The notes beneath the pieces were generated by a model that worked only from the letters and a program-made list of their open reading frames with translations, had not been told where the DNA came from and did no database searches. Below, piece after piece: positions 1 to 11,300 of a stretch of 64,000 nt of DNA (its first letter is position 1; each line of letters opens with the position of its first letter). Source of the DNA: Conus ventricosus (Eukaryota; Mollusca; Gastropoda; Neogastropoda; Conidae); NCBI GenBank assembly GCA_018398815.1, contig CM031595.1, forward strand, positions 50,979,489 to 51,043,488. Direction: 5' to 3'. Both the position numbers and the translations under genes were made by a program.

Positions 1-13
1 AGGGCGGGCATTA

Positions 14-108
14 GAGTCTGACATGGTAAGTATACTAGCCAAACAGGGAGTATAATACAAACTCCCCATTTTGGCGTCATATACTGTACCATGTCAGACA
101 ATAGCAGA
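14..108. repeat. Internal complementary region of the second DIRS-like element
   Basis: GTCTGACATGGTAAGTATAC at 17-36 is mirrored, as an inverted copy, by GTATATGACG-type sequence ending TACCATGTCAGAC at about 88-102. The layout (end of one terminal repeat joined to the complement of the other, just downstream of the recombinase) is the same as at 27658-27748. Confidence 0.7.
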
Positions 109-110
109 AT

Positions 111-359
111 TCATAGGAAAAGGAGGAGGGCGAGTGCCCTAGTGGTTCCTGGGTTAACCGATATGGATGCATTAGCCGCCACAAAGGATATCCCATTAGA
201 ACCATCAGCCCTGGTCATGCGGATGTCCCTTAAATAAAATTTTATGAAGGGATTTTCCGAACGCCAGAAGGCTGCCTCCTGGAGGTGGCGCATGGGAACA
301 GAGTGCTGGAATGCTGCCGAAGCGGCGAGCGCTCTGAGCTCATGAGCCCGGGGGGACAA
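111..359 (-). pseudogene. DIRS-like tyrosine recombinase, C-terminal end
   Basis: The frame includes SPRAHELRALAASAAF, the HxxR box of tyrosine recombinases, and AAFWRSENPFIKFYLRDI with the nucleophilic tyrosine. The matching region of the intron 9 element is PRPHEIRAWASS and AAYWRSPGTFIQFYLRDV. The spacing is the same, so this is a true homologue from a related family. The N-terminal catalytic arginine region is not readable upstream. Confidence 0.88.
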
Positions 360-2830
360 GACGGGGAGGTCCTTGGATGCCTGGGAATAGGCCGTTTGAC
401 CGCTTGGAGACCACCTGAGCGGGCCCAGCTGAGAGTTTTCCCGTGTTATGGGGTGAGGAAAAAAGGAGAGTCTTGCAAAACGCGCCTGGGGCGCGAGCGT
501 TCCCGCAGGGTTGACCTCGAGGGGGCCAAAGGGCTATGCAAAGAGGGCCCCCTAGTGTTCCCCCAGGGGGCGGATGACGAGGTAAGGAGAGGCCTCCCGG
601 GGTTTTCCCTGGTTCTTCTGGAAATGGGAAGGAATTAAGAGAGACGGAGCCGTTCTGGGGAAAGGGCAGTTCGGGGGGCCCCACAAGGGCAGGATTCCCC
701 TCGCCTTCTGGCGGAAGCGGGGCGGGGGAAAGGAGTTTCATAGACAGAAGGCAAAGGGGGAATGGAGGAGACAGGTCATTGGGGGTTTCCTGAGGATTTC
801 AGTAAGTAAAGAGGTCCAAAGGGGAACCGTTAGGGATTGGGCCTCCGAAGAGCACCCCCTTGGAGTTTCTGAGAAGGAATCTTCTAAAGGAAGGTCCCCC
901 ATTTGGGGATGGTCGTGCGATGGCGCCCGTGCCCCGGATGGAGCTAGAGAGGGTTAAGGTTTTGGGAAAAAGGAAATTTCCTATTGGATTTTGGACGGGC
1001 GATTGGAGGACAGTTGTTTCGCACATGAGACCCATTTCCCCCATTGAAAATTTAAAAGGGCTCTGTGTGCCTGCGAGAGGAAGGGCTAGGCTCGGAGTTC
1101 TGAGGGCCCCCAGCGATGGGAGGGGATAGTGGGGAGGCTGGGACTGCCCCGTTCGAGGGGGGATTTAGCGCCGAAAACCGGGCTGGCACAGAAGCCAGGC
1201 GTGGAGGCGAAGCATCTGGGGATTGGCGTGGGGCCCCCCGGAACGGGGTTGCCTGAGCATGTCCCACCTGGTGTTCAACCAAAGGGGGGTGCGTGAGTGG
1301 GGGACTTGAGGTCCGGAAACCCAGGACTGAGTGGGCCACACGGGGCTATAAAGGAATGAGCCTGGGTTCAGAGTCCCCCCTTCCGATCACCTTGTGGGGA
1401 TGGGAAGGGGGGGAAGGGCGTAAGTAGAGGGACCGGGAAGGGAAGGGCGTCGATGGGGGGAACCCCGGGGGTGGGACGGGACCATCACTGGAGACGTGTT
1501 GAACTTTTTTTGGCAAAACAGGTCGATCAGGGGTCTAAACCCCAATGTTCCCCCGGTTTGTTAGGGTATCTGGGGGGTCCATTCCGTGTGGGGACAGACT
1601 TGGAGAGTGAGGGTCTGCCAGGATATTGGTGTCCCCGCTATGTGTCCGCGGAAGGGGGACCCCCGCGTGTGACACCGTGGAGGAGGGGCCCCTGTACGGG
1701 GGAAAGGCCCATGGAGTGTGCCCCCCCCCCCCCCTTTTTGTGTAAAAAAGCTACGAAATTTTTTTCCGTGAAAAGGGGAAAAGAATCGGGGGAGATATGG
1801 AGGGGAAATGGGGAGGGCGAGCCCGACGCCTCCCGTTCCAAGATGTTGTGTGAAGCGAGCAGTCAGAGGATCCCAAACCCCCGAGGCGGATGCTCTCCAA
1901 ATGGGCCCCCCAACCCCGGGTTTGGGGGCGTTTTGTAAGTTCCCGAGCCCGGGAAGGGAGGGGGAAAGGGAAATTTGGGGTCCAGGGTGGTGGGTGAGCA
2001 CTCCTCCGTGGCCCAAACGAACCAAGGCCCCAGGGGAAAGGTTGGTTCCAGCGTGTTGGGTTGGGACAACGACGGGGAACTCCCTTGGCTGTCGTTGGGA
2101 ACTTGTAGGGGAAAAGAAAGGAGCAGGGATCCCTCATCCCCGAAGGGGCGAAAGTGTCCTTTCCGAAATAAGGGGGGGGGTCGAAAATGGGGATGAGGTC
2201 CACTGGCGAGCGGGAAAAACCCGGGTTCCCGGGGAGACACCATGGAGGTGGTTCGAAGCTCCGGGCCCCGAGAGGGTGAATTTGCTGACTGGGCGAGACC
2301 CCCGCATTTGGGAGGGGTTGGTGACAACCCCCCCAAAAGGAACAAAGGGGGAGTAGTTTTGGGGGTTGGGATTGGGCCAGGGCCCCAGGGGACCCGGTTG
2401 GGGTGGGGAGTTTAGAGGGGAACTAGTGCACCTCCCCTAAACCCATCACTTGAAAGCGGAAACCCCGAACGCGCGTGTAAAAAAAAATACGAGCCAAACC
2501 TTGTGGGGCCATTCCAGCAGGGGTGTGGTTTTTTTCGGGGCCCATAGATGCCCAAAAAGGGGGCGATCTTTTGCACACTGAACATAGAAAGTAAAAGTTT
2601 TTTACAACGCAAAAAGAAGGCGAGACAAGAACAAAACATATCTTGCTTTTTTGGGCCCCCATGGGGCCCAGGAGAATTAGGGACGGGGGGTTTTACACTG
2701 GCTTTTTTCCTACGGCGGAAGCGGGGGGGCATCCCCGTGACGGGGCTTTTTACTGCATTAGCCACACCAAAAAAATTTGGCCCCGGGGAGAGCTGACTAA
2801 CTGCCGTGAATCCATTGTCTTTACCTGGTA

Positions 2831-5030
2831 AAGTAAAAGAAAGCCAAAAACAAGTTTAAAACAATGACCCCATTTTTCCTTTTTTCAAACTTTTTTAAAA
2901 AAAAAACCCCCCTTTTCTTTCCCTTGGAAAATTTAATCAACAGAAAAAAAGTCAAAAAACCTGAACCCCAAAAATTCCCTTTCCCGGGACATGGAAAAAG
3001 GGGGTTTAACCCCCCAAACCTGGTCCTGGAAGCCCCAATTACTTCCCCCATCCTTTCCTTTTCATTTTTAAGGGTAAAAACCCCCAAAAAGGGGGGGGGG
3101 AAGTAGGGGAAAGGGGAGGGGAAGGTGCCAAAGTTAAAACCCCAATTTTAAACCCTTTGGGGAATTTTAGGAAAACAAAAAACCGAAAAAAAAAAAAGCC
3201 CTTTCGCAAAGTGAAAAACCCCGGGCCAATTTTGGGGGTTTGGAAAAAAGTGGGCCCCCCAACCCCCTTGGTTCCCCCAAAATTTTTCCGGTTTTTCCCG
3301 GTAGGGTTTTTTTTTCAAAAAAGCCAATCCCCTTTTACCCCAGGCCCCCCTGTTTTTCCCCCCCGGGGGAAAACCAGGGCCTTCCAAAAAGTTCCAGTTT
3401 TACACCCCCAAAAAAATTTTTCCAAAAACCAGAAAAAAAAAGGGGCCGGGTAAAACTTTTTTAATTTTTTTTTTTTTTCCGGGCCCTTTTTTACTTAAAT
3501 TTGGGGCATTTCGTATTTTTACATTTTTTACCAAAAATTTTTTTTTTTTATTTTTCATACTCCCCCCCTCCCCCCCCCCCTCCAATTGCCCCAAACTGAA
3601 CCCCTTTTTTGAATTTCCCCTCATTTTATGCACAAAAAATGAACCCAATGACGTAGCAAGGACCAAAATTTTTAAAATGAGCAAACAAAATGAGACTTTT
3701 CCTAATTTTTTCATTAAGAAAACCCCCCCTGCAAAAAAAAAGAAACCAGATCCGGAAACAACTTTCCCAAAATTCTTTGAGCCTACCTTTTGTCCGTTTT
3801 TTTAAAGATTTTGCCTATGAAATTTCATAACTTTTATGTTCTTTTCATTTTTAAAAAAAGTACACATCACCTATTAAACCAACTTCTTATAATTTTCACG
3901 AATGTCCTATGTAAAAAAAACCAAAAACACTTTTTAAAAACAAAAATGACATAAAACCACCTTCACAACTTTTTTCTTCACCAACAAGAACATCCCAAAA
4001 ATTTTAAAAACTCAACAGGACCAAATCTTACCTGGAGTCGGGGAGAAGCTCGAAAAAGTTCATAAACAGCGAACGCTGGAGATCAAATGGGTGCTTTGTG
4101 CCACACCTGCAAATCAAAAACCTTCTTTTTTTAAACCCAAAACTTCCCCCACCACCATTAAAGAAATCACAAACAGCCAAAGGGAAAATTTTTTTTCAGA
4201 TGTGAGCCGAACTCAAGTAGCGCAAATCCCAGACAACAATCTCTTCAGTTTACCTTTCCCTTTTTTAAAAAAGCCCCCAACCCTTTTTTGGATGGAACTT
4301 TTGAAACTTTTTTTACCTCTGTTAACCCCCATTTTATGCCTTGTTTTCCCCCTTGCAACTAGCCTACGCGCCTCAATAGAATTTCCATACAAACCCGAAC
4401 ACCCAAAGTTTACAATCCTATCCCGTAGTCCCCCGTTTTTTTTTGGGTTTCCCCAAAAACCCCCCCTTCTTCGAACCCCCAAATCCCCTTCTTTAACATG
4501 AAAATGTTCCCCAAAAAAAAAAGACCCCCCCCAAAACAATCCGCTCAATTTCCCTTTTAATTTTTGTCCCGCAAAAAAATTTCCATCAAATACACATGAC
4601 ATTTTAAAGTTTTGTTGCTCTTGTTTAGTTAAAAAAAGGAAAAAATGTTTTTAATCTTATGTACTTATCTTCGTATTATTTTTTTCCCCTGTCAACCAAC
4701 ATTTTTTTTTTGCAAATATTTTAAAAATAAAAATTGGGCACATAATACACATTGAAAACGTCTTTGCTGGTAAAAGGGGATCCACACTAGACAAAATGGG
4801 AAAAAACAAAAGCAGAATAAATTTTATCAACAAGCCCCATTCCCCGTTGGAAAAAGATGAAAAAATTTTACTAAACCCCGCTTCAAGGGGGTAAAAGCAC
4901 CCCGATTCCCTGCTCCCCCCCCATGCTCGGCACGGGGGCCCAGTTTCCTCCGACCCATAAATTCGTCCCCTTTTTAATTTTTTTTATGGGTAGCAAAGGG
5001 AACAAATGACAGTGTTTTTTTAAGGGGTCA
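2831..5030. other. Low-quality, homopolymer-ridden sequence
   Basis: Runs of A, T and C of 4 to 12 bases follow each other almost without interruption and G is scarce on the plus strand. The pattern is unlike the rest of the window and resembles a consensus from poor single-molecule reads. I could not recognise any gene, and the open frames are rich in Lys, Phe and Pro as expected from homopolymers. Confidence 0.7.
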
Positions 5031-5430
5031 TAGGAAAGGACAAACACTCAACTAATTGAACTAAGTAATTTTGAATCACTTTTTTTTAATGTGTTGACAT
5101 AACTGTCCGTTGAATAACATGGCTGACAAGGAAAAAAAATTCTTTGTTTACATTCTAATCTGTTCTTTTACAACACGCTGTCAGAATCAGAAGCAAACAG
5201 GTAAGCGACATTGCGACTGTTCGCATTGGCTGTGCTTTGATCTAATGCATTTGTGTTTGAATCATTTGAATTGGCCTCATTGGCGACCACATGTGATGCG
5301 GCGGTGTCTGCTGCAGTTGATGCTGAAATCATTATTTTCGGCTGCATCTTCAAAATAATTCACTTTCCTCTTCTCTATCGTAATTATCGATATCTCTATC
5401 GCTGGCCTCATTGTCAGATCAACTTGTAAT
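5031..5430. other. Unassigned AT-rich sequence
   Basis: Sequence quality looks normal again from about 5030. I see no gene or repeat; open frames here are short and featureless. Confidence 0.45.
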
Positions 5431-5815
5431 TTTTTTTTTTTTTCTTTCTGCGTACGCAGGCTGATACCCTGCGGACACTTCCTGTATAGCCAGGCAGTGG
5501 AGTTTTGTGTGTATGACCCTTTTCTATCCCGCCATTAAGGCAGCCATACTCCATCTTCGGGGAAGGTGCATGCTATGTGTCACGTGTCATCCATACCAAC
5601 GGCCAAACTGGCCTTCTCTTCCGAAAGTTGGTGATGGGATTTTACGTGTGTGCAAGATGTTGTGCGTGCGTTCACACACGGAACCTCGGTTTATAGTCTC
5701 ATTCGAAGGACTGTGGGGGGAATGGAGTCAGAACCAATGTTAACTCCGAGGGAAAAATCCCCCTATACCGAAATTCGAACCCGCAACCCCAGGATCACGA
5801 GTCCGGCCCCCTTAC
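5431..5815 (-). mobile_element. tRNA-derived SINE, damaged head
   Basis: On the plus strand it runs from a T tract through GCGTACGCAGGCTGATA, CCCGCCATTAAGGCAGCCAT and AACCTCGGTTTATAGTCTCA to a degraded tRNA-like end with ATTCGAACCCGCAACCCC near 5775. It matches 61092-61541 over its length, in the same orientation. The A-box half of the head is lost or garbled. Confidence 0.88.
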
Positions 5816-6297
5816 TTTGAAAATATAATTTCAAGCGCTTCCCCTGAGCGAGAATCGGGTACCCCCCCCTTCACCTGACCGACATATTTCTGGCACAAAA
5901 AATTTCCCAGCCACGCTTAGGGGGAAACCCAAAGTGCCAATTCCTTTGTTTCAAAGCTGCGGGCAGCCAAGTTCACGACAGAGCACTTAAAGTAAGGTCT
6001 ACAACTCCTAGAACATTGGACATCCCCAAGACTAAATACAGAGCTTAGTTCCCTTAGACCATTTTAAACCCCTTTGCCCCTTGGACCGTCTGAGTGCTTA
6101 CTAGTATCAAAATTTTAAAGGGGAAAGGGTAAGTAACTCCGTAAATTGGAGGTACTGATGTTAAATAAAAAATCAGAAAAAATACAAACCTTGGTCATAA
6201 ATATGTTTTATTTGCTCCAAAATTAAGTTAACATTTGAAGTAAAATTCCACATGCATCAAAGCTTATATCTTTGTTTTATAAAATGGTGTAAAAAAA
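5816..6297. other. Unassigned sequence
   Basis: The first part continues out of the SINE with homopolymer-rich, poor-quality sequence; the rest is AT-rich. No gene or repeat recognised. Confidence 0.4.
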
Positions 6298-6600
6298 TTA
6301 TGCAAGTTTAACACTACTGACCAAAATGCATGAAACCCATCGTAATCGCATAGTCAATGTTAAGATTTCGCCGAGATCGCCTCCACAGCCCCCAAAATCG
6401 ACATCGGATTCCTCTCCTTTCACTATTTCTTCTAATCCAAAGCCAGTAAATTCCTCATCACTGTCACTGCCACCAAAAATGTTCGCCAACATCTCCACAG
6501 TTTCATCGTCCAACTTGCCGAAGCGAAAATCTCGATCACAAACTTGCTCTCAACTTCAAAAAATCATTGCGACCGAAGTCCTCCATGAAAAAACGCACTG
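6298..6600 (-). CDS. Small acidic ORF of unknown origin, possible transposon-gene start
   Basis: The minus-strand frame starting at 6513 reads MDDETVEMLANIFGGSDSDE, EFTGFGLEEIVKGEESDVDF and then glycine/leucine-rich sequence ending at 6298. Acidic D/E/S-rich starts with a SDSDEEFTGF-like phrase are common in N-terminal parts of DNA-transposon proteins such as piggyBac-type transposases. No catalytic domain follows. A frame above it (near 6585) could contribute an MEDFGRNDFLK lead-in. It does not match WDFY3. Most likely a decayed mobile-element fragment. Confidence 0.35.
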
Positions 6601-6929
6601 TTTGGACTGGAAGGAAGTTGGAAACCGGGAAATACGTCACTGTATAACGCCGCAAAGCATTGTGGGAAAAATTCGTCTGCTAGGGGGAGCCAAACGGTAT
6701 CGGAGTATTTCGGGCCACAGCGGGCGTTACAAGGGTACGAAAAGCATCGCGTTTCGGGCCACAGTGGGCGATCCAAGGGGCAGAGGGTTAAGGAAAGTGT
6801 AGAAATTTTTCATGCTCCTGTCCACCAATTGTGGTGGACACGGCAGAATATACTGTCTGCCCGTCCACCAGCCTTGGCTGATGCGGATGCAAGGGAAAGA
6901 ACTTCTGTCCGCCACCCATGGCAAACACG
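6601..6929. other. Unassigned sequence with short inverted/direct repeats
   Basis: It contains the repeated phrase TTTCGGGCCACAG(C/T)GGGCG at 6708-6725 and 6753-6770 and a CCACCAATTGTGGTGG inverted repeat near 6820-6836. No gene recognised. Confidence 0.5.
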
Positions 6930-7775
6930 GCTGGTAAAAGTTACCAGCTCATCATCCTGATGAACTAGAAGAAAGACTAACAGCCCATCATCCTGATGAC
7001 CTTGAAGAAAGACTACAGCTCATCATCCTGAAGCACTAGAAGAAAGGTTAACAGCTCATCATCCTGATGAACTAGAAGACTAACAGTTCATCATCCTGAT
7101 GAACTAGAAGAAAGACTAACAGCTCATCATCCTGATGAACTGGAAGAAAGCCTAACAGCCCATCATCCTGAAGACCTTGAAGAAAGACTACAGCTCATCA
7201 TCCTGAAGCACAAGAAGAAAGGCTAACAGCTCATCATCCTGATGAACTAGAAGAAAAACTAGCAGCTCATCATCCTGATGACCTAGAAGGCTTACAGCTC
7301 ATCATCCTGATGAACTAGAAGAAAGACTAACAGCCCATCATCCTGAAGACCTTGAAGAAAGACTACAGCTCATCATCCTAAAGCACTAGAAGAAAGGCTA
7401 ACAGCTCATCATCCTGATGAACTAGAAGACTAACAGCCCATAATCCTGATGAACTAGAAGAAAGACTAACAGCTCATCATCCTGATGAACTGGAAGAAAG
7501 CCTAACAGCCCATCATCCTGAAGACCTTGAAGAAAGGCTACAGCTCATCATCCTGATGAACTAGAAGACTAACAGCCCATAATCCTGATGAACTGGAAGA
7601 AAGCCTAACAGCCCATCATCCTGAAGACCTTGAAGAAAGGCTACAGCTCATCATCCTGAAGTACCAGAAGAAAGCCTAACAGCTCATCATCCTGATGAAC
7701 TAGAAGAAAAACTAGCAGCTCATCATCCTGATGACCTAGAAGAAAAGTTAACAGCTCATCATCCTGAAAACAGAA
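6930..7775. repeat. 36-bp minisatellite, about 24 units
   Basis: The unit core is CAGCTCATCATCCTGATGAA followed by CTAGAAGAAAGACTAA. Units vary between a GAACTAGAAG and a GACCTTGAAG/GCACTAGAAG form that alternate in a higher-order pattern, and some have lost 1 or 4 bases. In the 36-bp form the plus strand would read a 12-residue repeat AHHPDELEERLT, but the shortened units break the frame, so it is not treated as a gene. Confidence 0.93.
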
Positions 7776-8232
7776 TCTACAAGGGAAACCTACACACAAG
7801 CTAACACACCTTTAACCCAAAAACCCCCACAAAATACCGTCACTTACAGTGCACCAGCTATTCGACAATTTCAACCCCAGACAGCACATTAAAACAGACT
7901 TCTATCCCACATGACGAAAGTTTGATAAAAAGCCAAAGAATATCCCTGGAAACAGACCATCAAAACTACCAGAAACAAATCAGAAAATGGCAGAGAGAAA
8001 AAAAAATGTGCGAAAAACATTTAAACATTTGAATAGAACCTTCTGGGAAAAGTGAAGACAGACTAAAGCAAAGTTTCAGGCTATAAGTATATGTTCTCTT
8101 CAGTGTAATGTAAACAAGTGATCAATGACTTTGACTCTAAACCCTGGATCATTCTGAAACAAGCATGAACGATGCAACCAAAGTAGAGTTCAATCCCTGA
8201 AATGGTTTAGCACATAAGTACAGAATGCTCAC
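7776..8232. other. WDFY3 intron 26, near part
   Basis: AT-rich sequence between the minisatellite and exon 26. I see no exon or repeat in it. Confidence 0.5.
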
Positions 8233-8384
8233 CTCCAGATCACAGAGGAGGTCCTCGAAGGCCACCTTGTTGGGATGATGGCACTCTCACGGCCCGAGTC
8301 CAGAGAGCCAACCAGAGAGAAGGTCAAGTGCAGGATGTGACTGTTGAGTAGTGATGTTTTCTTTTTGTACAGCATGGCCAGCAG
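8233..8384 (-). CDS. WDFY3: WDFY3 coding exon 26 (last in window, one-base deletion)
   Basis: The acceptor is TTGTACAG/CTGCTGG and the donor CTGGAG/GTGAGCA. It encodes LLAMLYKKKTSLLNSHILHL, TFSLVGSLDSGRESAIIP, then one frame over NKVAFEDLLCDLE. Human WDFY3 has LLAMLLKKKRSLLNSHILHL. The lost base is in the G run 8272-8274. The next exon should follow to the left, but none of the expected sequence was found between 1 and 8232. Confidence 0.93.
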
Positions 8385-11300
8385 CTGTACAACACAGACA
8401 TGCCTTGATGACCATCAAACAAATATGTTGCTTACAGTTATGTATGCGATGAAAGACCTGTTGTGAGGTGTATAAGTGTCTAAGTACATAAGTAAGTCTG
8501 AATGTGAGTAAACAGATCCAAGTATGTATCTGTATAATCATATGTTTATTAACAGATGCAACAACAAAGACAAACAGCAAGTTCATTCTTATGAGATTTT
8601 GTGTGTGCATGGGCGAGCGTGTGAGTGTGTGTGCACTCGTCGTGTGTGTGCGCACATTGAGTGTGCTTGTGAGTTGTGCTTGTGTGTGAGTGCACGCACA
8701 TGCTAGCATACATACATTTGAGTCTCCTTTTTTCTTAAAAAGTTAACATTCAAGCTACAAGACAATAAAACTACCTTCCAAACAATGCTGAAAACGCATA
8801 CAAATAAGACAACAGACATACCTGATACCCCCTGATTCGGTCCATGTCCCATTTGGAGGCAGGGTTGCTTCGCACAACACACACAAGAGCCTTGACAGCA
8901 GCGTACAAGCCTTCAACATCAGTTGCCATGGCAATGAGGCCCAACAGGCAGGATGTTCCACCCACATTTTCCAGCATGCGAGCCACTGGCTTTGGGCAAA
9001 AAGTCCGCACACCTGTGGGTCACGGAAGAACAGGGACAGAAACAAAGATTTGTAATGCTGAGAAAACAGGTCTTTGATGACAGTCAATTTCTTGCCTTTC
9101 CTTACCTTCCCCAAAATGAATCATCAAGAAAATAAAACTCCAGAAACAAGATCACCTTTACATTCATTGTCCTGACCCCACACCTACCCAATCCCCTATA
9201 AATAAATTACAAATATAAACAAGCTCAGACAGGACAGACTGTTTCATTTTTTTCACTCCACTCCTCAGAGACAAAATTTTCTTGGCCATGCTTCTCTCTT
9301 TCTCCTCCCACCACTTTCCTCATCTCGCTCACCGTCTCTTTCTTGTACATACAGTCTTAGTGAGATGTGCATGCATGTCATAAACATGTATACATGATTT
9401 ATTATAACATGTATACATGATTTATAATAACCAGACATAACCAGACATTTAAAACAACAAAAACAACTAACCAGCCAAACAAAGCATCAGGTGTGAAAGG
9501 TACTACCTCAACCAACTTGACAAGCCTCGTCAGCACACTCACCCAGGTAGCCCATGAGGACAGCACCCAGACTGCGAGCAGGACCGGCCAGGTGACCCGC
9601 AGCGTTGTGCAGAATTCTGATGGGAGTGGCGTTCTCGTGGGCCGACATCGCCAGCTGATGGTCGGCAAATGCATGGTTCAGTATCAATAAATCGTCAACT
9701 CAATGGACAATAACTGTTGAAGTAATGCATGTATGCTCCATTTCTGGAAAAGACTGTGTCTCCAAATTAAATATATATGCATTTTACAGTCAGCTTACTA
9801 TGGTTACACTCTTTTCTAAAACTCAAATCCTTTACCCTCCCACCTCCCTAGCATATACCTTGAAAAATCAAACAACTGCATTACTTGCAAGATGGACTCA
9901 GATTGATGGGTTTCATTTTCTTCCTCCATATTGAAGATATTCATTTCCAATCCGATCAAAAACACATACACCAAAAATGGACATGCTACCATCTGGATAG
10001 GTAAAAATGGAGTGTTATGGGTTTTGCCTGACAGGGGGGAAAAAAGCAATCTACTGTACTCAAACATGTATCAAAACATTGGTCATAAACACATCAATTG
10101 TATTTTCACTTTGTTCACATCCTAAGTAAAGAGCTCCAGGCAAAAGTCTGACCTGCTTTGCAATGGATTTGCTGTCCACTCGGTTGTAGACTTTCCGCAC
10201 TTTGGCCACTGTCAGCTGACACATGGCATGGGCATGGACGGCTAGCATCACTTTTTCTTCTGTGATAAACGGCCCGCTGAGTTCATTCTCCTCTGCAATG
10301 GTATCATATGCAAATGAATCAGTGAAGAGATCTGCCCTTCAGTATTGATGATGGCCATCAATGCTATAATCTGAAATGGGAATGGCTTCAAGAGTACATG
10401 TCAGAAATTTGTGCCAAAATGTTCCCAAACAATCACACTATTCAGTGGGAAAGCTAGAAAGACTCCAACTTGCCCCCGATTCCCAAACAAAAGTCATCAT
10501 ACAATATCAAACTTTATTTCTTATTTTCTTTGCTAAGTTTTTAATCCAGTGATTTCAAAACAAAGGGCTGTTGGCCGACAAAATTCACAATCAAACAAGA
10601 CTTTTAACAAACATGGGGTCCACGGTCATAGACGGCCAAGACATTTGTAATCTCAACACTGGAACCTCACTTTGTACGTTTTGCTGTGCTCCAAAATCAT
10701 TGGCAGGGAATGGCTAATTCTTATTCTGCATGAACATTATCAAACAAATACCTCTGTGACTTGCACACTGACATTTTTTTTACAAAACACCCATTTCTGT
10801 GCTTTTGCCACTAAGCATGACAGATAAGGCATGTCAGTAAACTTCAAAGTCCACCATTATGACTCAGTGCGTCTGCAACAAGTCTGCAATTGACTTGTCC
10901 ATACTGGAGACTACCTATCATATCATATCCGACTATTGTATTTTTCTGTATCAGATTTCTGGCAAGTTAGACAACTTCTTTCTCACCATCCCATCCTCAC
11001 TATTTTACGATGAAAAGATCATCTCTAATTCACAATTACTCAGACACCAATTGTACTACACCTCCAAACAAACAGCTTCATGACCTTTCTCACATACTCC
11101 TCTCTTTTCCTCATAACTTCCATACCCAGATATATAACATTCAAAGAGCCTGGTGGTTTACCTGAAAGAGGAGCCTGCAGACTTCCAACATAGGTGGGCC
11201 CAAGGTGATAGATGGCAGAGACAACAGATGAGGACACAATGTCCTCCAGCAGATACAAAGGACCTTGTCGCCATGACAGGCGGGATTGGCGCCGGAGCTG

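Larger units (their letters stand above)
1..2830 (-). mobile_element. Remains of a second DIRS-like element, mostly garbled
   Basis: Bases 1-360 clearly hold the 3' part of a DIRS-like element: an internal complementary region and a recombinase end. From about 360 to 2830 the sequence is GC-rich with purine excess on the plus strand and many G runs, as expected for DIRS coding sequence on the minus strand, but no protein motif survives. The element is different from the one in intron 9. Its left terminal repeat would lie outside the window. Confidence 0.6.

Noticed and set aside
340..2400. Many Pro/Gly-rich open frames on both strands
   Set aside because: They come from G-run-rich, probably corrupted sequence; no motif, no start context and no codon pattern.
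2821..3714. Lys/Phe/Pro-rich open frames
   Set aside because: Produced by A, T and C homopolymers in low-quality sequence.
6930..7775. CRISPR-like array
   Set aside because: Units follow each other without unique spacers and vary throughout; this is a eukaryotic minisatellite.
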